The notes below the pieces were generated by a model, which saw nothing but the letters and a program-made list of their open reading frames with translations, ran no database searches and was not told the origin of the DNA. Below are positions 59,986 through 64,000 of a stretch of 64,000 nucleotides of DNA, piece after piece; position 1 is the first letter of the stretch; each line of letters opens with the position of its first letter. Made by a program: the position numbers and the translations under genes. The DNA is from an uncultured beta proteobacterium (lineage in GTDB: Bacteria > Pseudomonadota > Gammaproteobacteria > Burkholderiales > Rhodocyclaceae). The DNA lies in NCBI GenBank assembly GCA_903848955.1, contig CAINHS010000003.1, forward strand, positions 62,001-126,000, written 5' to 3'.

Positions 59986-61625
59986 TAAACCTGCGTCGCG
60001 GGCCCATGCTGGCGCTGCTGCTGGCCTTCGCCCTGGCCTGGTTCGGCACGCTGCAACAGCGCCGCCTGATTAATCCCGACGAAGGCCGCTATGCCGAGAT
60101 TCCGCGTGAAATGGTCGCCAGCGGCGATTGGCTGACACCGCGTCTGAACGACATCAAGTACTTCGAAAAACCGGCGCTGCAGTACTGGGCGACGGCCGCC
60201 GCCTTCACCGTCTTTGGCGAGCACCACTGGACCGCAAGACTGTGGCCGGCGCTGACCGGCTTCCTCGGCGTGCTTGCCACCGCCTTCGCCACGGCGCGGC
60301 TGTTCGGCCTCCAGGCCGGGCTGATGGCCGGTGCGGTGCTGGCCGGCAGCGTGCTGTGGAATGTGATCGGCCATGTCAATACGCTGGACATGGGCGTCAG
60401 CTTCTTTCTGGCCGGCGCGGTATTCGCCCTTTGTCTGGGCCAGCGCGATGAGGCGAGCCCTGCGGCGGGTCGGCGCTGGCAGGACGCCGCCTGGGTGTTG
60501 CTGGCGCTGGCGATACTCTCCAAGGGCCTCATCGGACTCGTGCTGCCAGCCGCCGCCGCCGTCATCTACGCACTATGGCAGCGTGACCCGGGATTCATCC
60601 TGCGCATCCGGCCCTGGCGTGGTCTGCTGATCCTGCTCGCGATTACCGCGCCGTGGTTCATCGCCGTGTCGCTGGCGAATCCCGAATTCGCCCGTTTCTT
60701 CTTCATCCACGAGCATTTCGAGCGTTTCCTGACCAAGGCGCACGGCCGTTACCAGCCGCTGTGGTACTTCCTGCCCATCCTGCTGCTCGGCATGCTGCCC
60801 TGGCTCGGCAGCCTGGCACAAGGCATTGCCGCCGGATTCCGCAGCGAACCCGGCCGCCTCTTTCAGCCGCGGCGCTTCCTGCTGGTCTGGGTCGTGCTGG
60901 TCTTCGCCTTCTTTTCGGCATCCAGTTCCAAACTGGCCTCTTACATACTGCCGATCTTTCCGGCCCTCGCGGCATTGATCGGACTGCATCTGGCGGGCCA
61001 TGCCGGTTCCCGCCGCATCGAGTGGCAGGCACTGCCGGCCATCATCGCAGGCGGCGCCTGCCTGTTGCTGGTGCCTTACGTCACCCGCTTCGCCAATACC
61101 GAAGTTCCGGCGGCGCTTTATGAAGCCTATCAACCCTGGCTGTATGCCGGCGCCGGCACGCTGCTGCTGGGCGGACTGACATCGTTCCGGCTGGCACGGC
61201 AAGGCCGCAGCACGGCCGCCGTGTTCGCTCTGGCATGCGGCGGTTTCGGCTTCGGCCAGGGCTTTTTGCTGGGTCACGACAGTCTTGGCTCGGTCAATTC
61301 TGCGCACGACGTGGCTGCGGCAATACACTCGCAAGTACCAAAGGAAGCACCTTTCTTCAGCGTCAGCACCTACGACCAGAGCCTGCAGTTCTACCTGAAG
61401 CGAACCACGACAATGGTCGTCTACAAGGACGAACTGGGTTTCGGCATCGAGCAGGAACCGCAAAAATTCATTCCGGATCTCGCCGGCTTCGAGCGGGCCT
61501 GGAACGCAGCACCCGTTGCCTGGGCACTGATGTCGCCCGCCACCTGGAAAGAGTTCAGCGAGAAGGGATTGCCCATGACCGAAGTCATCCGCGACACGCG
61601 CCGCGTCATCGTCAGGAAACCATGA
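59982..61625 (+). CDS. ArnT-like GT39-family glycosyltransferase
   Basis: 547-residue integral membrane transferase with about ten to twelve helices. A GTG start overlaps the Mth938-like stop; ATG 60006 is an alternative eight codons later. The family motif RRLINPDEGRYAEIPREM lies in the first periplasmic loop, where ArnT and protein-mannosyltransferases bind the undecaprenyl donor. NDIKYFEKPALQYWATAAAF follows. A large periplasmic C-terminal domain ends RRVIVRKP. It would transfer an aminosugar to lipid A or another envelope acceptor. Confidence 0.88.
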   Translation: MINLRRGPMLALLLAFALAWFGTLQQRRLINPDEGRYAEIPREMVASGDWLTPRLNDIKYFEKPALQYWATAAAFTVFGEHHWTARLWPALTGFLGVLATAFATARLFGLQAGLMAGAVLAGSVLWNVIGHVNTLDMGVSFFLAGAVFALCLGQRDEASPAAGRRWQDAAWVLLALAILSKGLIGLVLPAAAAVIYALWQRDPGFILRIRPWRGLLILLAITAPWFIAVSLANPEFARFFFIHEHFERFLTKAHGRYQPLWYFLPILLLGMLPWLGSLAQGIAAGFRSEPGRLFQPRRFLLVWVVLVFAFFSASSSKLASYILPIFPALAALIGLHLAGHAGSRRIEWQALPAIIAGGACLLLVPYVTRFANTEVPAALYEAYQPWLYAGAGTLLLGGLTSFRLARQGRSTAAVFALACGGFGFGQGFLLGHDSLGSVNSAHDVAAAIHSQVPKEAPFFSVSTYDQSLQFYLKRTTTMVVYKDELGFGIEQEPQKFIPDLAGFERAWNAAPVAWALMSPATWKEFSEKGLPMTEVIRDTRRVIVRKP

Positions 61626-61993
61626 ACGCGCTCAGCTTTTCCCTCGTCCTCACCGGCGTGCTGCTGAACGCGGCGGCACAACTGTTCCTCAAGGCCGGCA
61701 CCAATGCGGTGGGACATTTCGAGTTTCACGTCGAAAACATACTGCCGATAGGGCTGAAGCTGGCCTTCCAGCCCTTCATCATGGGCGGCATGGCCTGCTA
61801 TGCGGTCAGCCTGGTGGTCTGGATCATGGCGCTGTCCCGCGTCCCCGTGTCCATCGCCTACCCGATGCTGTCGATCGGCTATGTCATCAATGCCTTTGTC
61901 GCCTGGCAATGGTTCGGCGAAGCGCTGGCAGCGCAGAAACTGCTGGGCATCGGCTTCATCGTCATCGGCGTGTTCCTGGTGGCGCGGTCGTGA
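61622..61993 (+). CDS. Small multidrug-resistance/EamA-type flippase subunit (ArnE/F-like)
   Basis: 123-residue four-helix membrane protein. It has LVLTGVLLNAAAQLFLKAGT at the N-terminus, ALSRVPVSIAYPMLSIGYVI in the middle and GIGFIVIGVFLVARS at the end. In the arn system ArnE and ArnF together flip undecaprenyl-phosphate-aminoarabinose. Only one such protein is present here, so it may act as a homodimer. It overlaps both neighbours by ATGA and GTGA. Confidence 0.85.
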   Translation: MNALSFSLVLTGVLLNAAAQLFLKAGTNAVGHFEFHVENILPIGLKLAFQPFIMGGMACYAVSLVVWIMALSRVPVSIAYPMLSIGYVINAFVAWQWFGEALAAQKLLGIGFIVIGVFLVARS

Positions 61994-63120
61994 GCCAGAC
62001 CTTCCTTCCTTTTACCCGCCCCTCGATCGACGAGGAAACCATTGCGTCCGTCGCCGACGTGCTGCGCTCCGGCTGGATTACCAGCGGTCCCAAGGTACAG
62101 GCCTTCGAGGCGACCCTCTCCGCCTACTGCGGCGGCCGCCCGGTGCGCGTCTTCAATTCCGGCACCGCGACGCTGGAAGTTGCCCTGCGCCTCGCCGGAG
62201 TCGGCGCCGGCGACACGGTGATCACCACCCCGCTGACCTGGGTCGCCACCGCCAACGTGATCCTCGAAGTGGGTGCCGCGCCGATTCTGGTTGACGTCGA
62301 TCCGGTCACGCGCAACATCGATCTCGGCCGCATCGAGGCGGCCATCCGGCCGGATACCAAGGCCATCATCCCGGTGGACCTGGCCGGCCTGCCGGTTGAT
62401 CGCGACCGCCTTTACGCCATCGCCGGCAAGCACAATCTGCGCGTCATCGAGGACGCCGCGCAATCCCTCGGCGCCTCATGGAATGGCACGCCGGTCGGCA
62501 ACTCATTTGGCAACGGCAGCGATTTCGTCTCCTTCAGCTTCCACGCCAACAAGAACCTGACCACCGCCGAAGGCGGCGCCCTGGTGCTGCCCGCCGACAT
62601 CGACCCCGGCCTATGCGAGCGCCTGCGCCTGCAGGGTGTGCAGCGCTTCGCCGACGGCGGCATGGACGTCGATGTGCTGGGCGGAAAATTCAACATGACC
62701 GACATCGCCGCCACCATCGGCCTGGGGCAAATGAAACACCTGACAGCCTTCACCGCCCGCCGCCGCGAACTGGCCCGGCGCTATTTCGCCGCCATCGATC
62801 CCGCACTGGGACTCGGCTTGCCCGTCGCCGATTTCAACGACTGCAACTGGCACATGTTCCAGGTCCTGTTGCCTGCCGGCACGGATCGCGGCAAGTTCAT
62901 CAACGCAATGAAGGAAAAAAGCATCGGCGTCGGCGTGCATTACCCGCCGCTGCACCTTTTCTCGCTCTATCGGGCGCTGGGTTTCAGGGGGGGCGACTTC
63001 CCCGAGGCCGAGCGCATCGGTGCCGCCACACTTACGCTGCCCCTCTTTCCCTCGATGCAGGACAGCGACGTCGACCGCGTCTGTTCGGCGCTGACTGCAA
63101 GCCTGCCGGAGATCGCATGA
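61990..63120 (+). CDS. arnB: DegT/DnrJ/EryC1 aminotransferase (ArnB-like)
   Basis: 376-residue PLP sugar aminotransferase starting at GTG 61990. It has FLPFTRPSIDEETIASVADV, SGWITSGPKVQAFE, the PLP-binding FNSGTATLEVALRLAG, the Asp in VIEDAAQSLGAS, and the catalytic Lys in SFHANKNLTTAEGGALV (~184). ArnB turns UDP-4-keto-arabinose into UDP-Ara4N. The match in gene context is good, but other UDP-4-keto sugars are possible substrates. Confidence 0.88.
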   Translation: MSQTFLPFTRPSIDEETIASVADVLRSGWITSGPKVQAFEATLSAYCGGRPVRVFNSGTATLEVALRLAGVGAGDTVITTPLTWVATANVILEVGAAPILVDVDPVTRNIDLGRIEAAIRPDTKAIIPVDLAGLPVDRDRLYAIAGKHNLRVIEDAAQSLGASWNGTPVGNSFGNGSDFVSFSFHANKNLTTAEGGALVLPADIDPGLCERLRLQGVQRFADGGMDVDVLGGKFNMTDIAATIGLGQMKHLTAFTARRRELARRYFAAIDPALGLGLPVADFNDCNWHMFQVLLPAGTDRGKFINAMKEKSIGVGVHYPPLHLFSLYRALGFRGGDFPEAERIGAATLTLPLFPSMQDSDVDRVCSALTASLPEIA

Positions 63121-64000
63121 CCACGCCCACACTCTCCATCGTCATCCCCGTCTACAACGAGGAATCCGGACTCGCGACGCTGTTCGCCCGCCTTTACCCG
63201 GCGCTCGACGCCCTGGGCGAAACCTACGAGATCGTCTTCGTCAACGACGGCAGCCGCGACCGCTCGGCGGCGATCCTGCGCCAGCAGTTCGAGGCGCGGC
63301 CCGATGTCACCCGCGTCATCCTGTTTGCCGCCAATGCCGGCCAGCACATGGCGATCATGGCCGGTTTCGAGCACTGTCGCGGCGACATCGTCGTCACGCT
63401 CGACGCCGACCTGCAGAATCCGCCGGAGGAAATCGGCAAGCTGATCGCGAAAATGCGCGAAGGCCACGACTATGTCGGCAGCATCCGCCGCAAACGCCAG
63501 GACAGCCTGTTCCGCACCTGGGCCTCGAAGGCCATGAACCGCCTGCGCGAGAGGATCACCCGCATCAAGATCACCGACCAGGGCAACATGCTGCGCGCCT
63601 ATTCGCGCAGCGTGGTGAATGCCATCAACAGTTGCAAGGAAGTCGCCACCTTCATCCCGGCGCTGGCCTACACCTTCGCCCGCAGCCCGGCCGAAGTCGT
63701 GGTCGAACACGAAGAACGCGCCGCCGGCGAATCGAAGTATTCGCTCTACAGCCTGATACGCCTCAACTTCGACCTGATGACCGGCTTTTCGCTGGTGCCG
63801 CTGCAATGGTTCTCGATGCTCGGCATTCTCGTCTCGCTCGGCTCGGGCGCCTTGTTCGTGCTGCTGATCGCCCGCCGCCTGATCCTCGGCCCGGAAGCCG
63901 AGGGCCTGTTTACCCTGTTCGCGCTGATGTTCTTCCTGATCGGCCTGGCGCTGTTCGGCATCGGCCTGCTCGGCGAATACATCGGCCGCATCTACCAGCA
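63117..64000 (+). CDS. arnC: ArnC-like undecaprenyl-phosphate glycosyltransferase, partial
   Basis: The gene starts at ATG 63117, overlapping the aminotransferase stop, and runs off the right edge after about 294 residues. It is a family 2 glycosyltransferase with LSIVIPVYNEESGLATLFAR, IVFVNDGSRDRSAA, LDADLQNPPEEIGKL (metal Asp), and RRKRQDSLFRTWASKAMNRL, then GESKYSLYSLIRLNFDLMTG. Two C-terminal membrane helices are visible before the edge. ArnC links the aminosugar to undecaprenyl phosphate. The next gene, perhaps arnA or arnD, lies outside. Confidence 0.9.
   Translation, partial: MTTPTLSIVIPVYNEESGLATLFARLYPALDALGETYEIVFVNDGSRDRSAAILRQQFEARPDVTRVILFAANAGQHMAIMAGFEHCRGDIVVTLDADLQNPPEEIGKLIAKMREGHDYVGSIRRKRQDSLFRTWASKAMNRLRERITRIKITDQGNMLRAYSRSVVNAINSCKEVATFIPALAYTFARSPAEVVVEHEERAAGESKYSLYSLIRLNFDLMTGFSLVPLQWFSMLGILVSLGSGALFVLLIARRLILGPEAEGLFTLFALMFFLIGLALFGIGLLGEYIGRIYQ

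Overview
The window looks like a chromosomal segment of a GC-rich betaproteobacterium. The gene content and order (PHP / YciO / M50 protease / trpS / scpA / scpB / rluB; rimP-nusA-infB-rbfA-truB / rpsO / pnp; dksA; parE-parC; hom-thrC-alaA) fit Rhodocyclales or a related family such as Sterolibacteriaceae. That assignment is inferred from gene content, not from a search. Coding density is very high. At least a dozen neighbouring genes overlap by ATGA or GTGA, and GTG or TTG starts are common.

Layout. 1-3.9 kb: edge of a catabolic region, with the start of a FAD-dependent dehydrogenase, a family III CoA-transferase coupled to an amidohydrolase, and a short-chain dehydrogenase. 4.3-9.8 kb: two two-component systems. 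The first is a soluble PAS-PAS NarL-type kinase with its LuxR-type regulator. The second is an OmpR/EnvZ-type pair followed by a group II truncated globin and divergent from two very small exported proteins. 9.8-11.4 kb: AI-2E-family membrane protein with a cyclic-nucleotide-binding protein. 11.4-17.7 kb: ispF and ispD of the MEP isoprenoid pathway, separated by a substrate-binding protein, a hybrid sensor kinase, an orphan higA antitoxin and a decayed higB toxin.

17.7-23.7 kb: a tight four-gene array of an MgtC/DUF4010 membrane protein, a metallo-beta-lactamase protein with C-terminal cNMP-binding-like domains, a fused Memo-AMMECR1 protein and the AmmeMemoRadiSam radical SAM enzyme. This is the best candidate for an undescribed system. 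23.9-27.1 kb: tRNA-Arg, a zinc-ribbon protein with a YajD-like HNH protein, an HD-GYP protein, tRNA-Pro, and dksA followed by an 85-bp tandem duplication and a strong terminator. 27.1-35.9 kb (minus strand): rimP-nusA-infB-rbfA-truB, rpsO and pnp, the translation and RNA-decay block, with recognisable promoters and hairpins.

35.9-42.7 kb (minus strand): rluB, scpB, scpA, trpS, an M50 protease, a YciO protein, a PHP phosphatase and an alpha/beta hydrolase. 42.7-45.6 kb: a Rid-family protein and a fused flavin monooxygenase/Old-Yellow-Enzyme protein of the 2-aminobenzoyl-CoA or salicylyl-CoA type, behind a near-consensus promoter. 45.8-49.4 kb: rmlBACD for dTDP-L-rhamnose. 49.4-55.3 kb: parE and parC (topoisomerase IV) flanking a second HD-GYP gene, then a 45-residue membrane protein. 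55.4-59.4 kb (minus strand): thrC, hom and alaA. 59.6-64 kb: a Mth938-like protein and an arn-like set (GT39 transferase, small flippase, aminotransferase, ArnC-like transferase cut by the window edge) for aminosugar modification of the envelope.

No insertion sequence, integrase, CRISPR array, rRNA or prophage was recognised. Coordinates of starts were chosen from ribosome binding sites, overlaps and family lengths, and the alternatives are noted in the entries.
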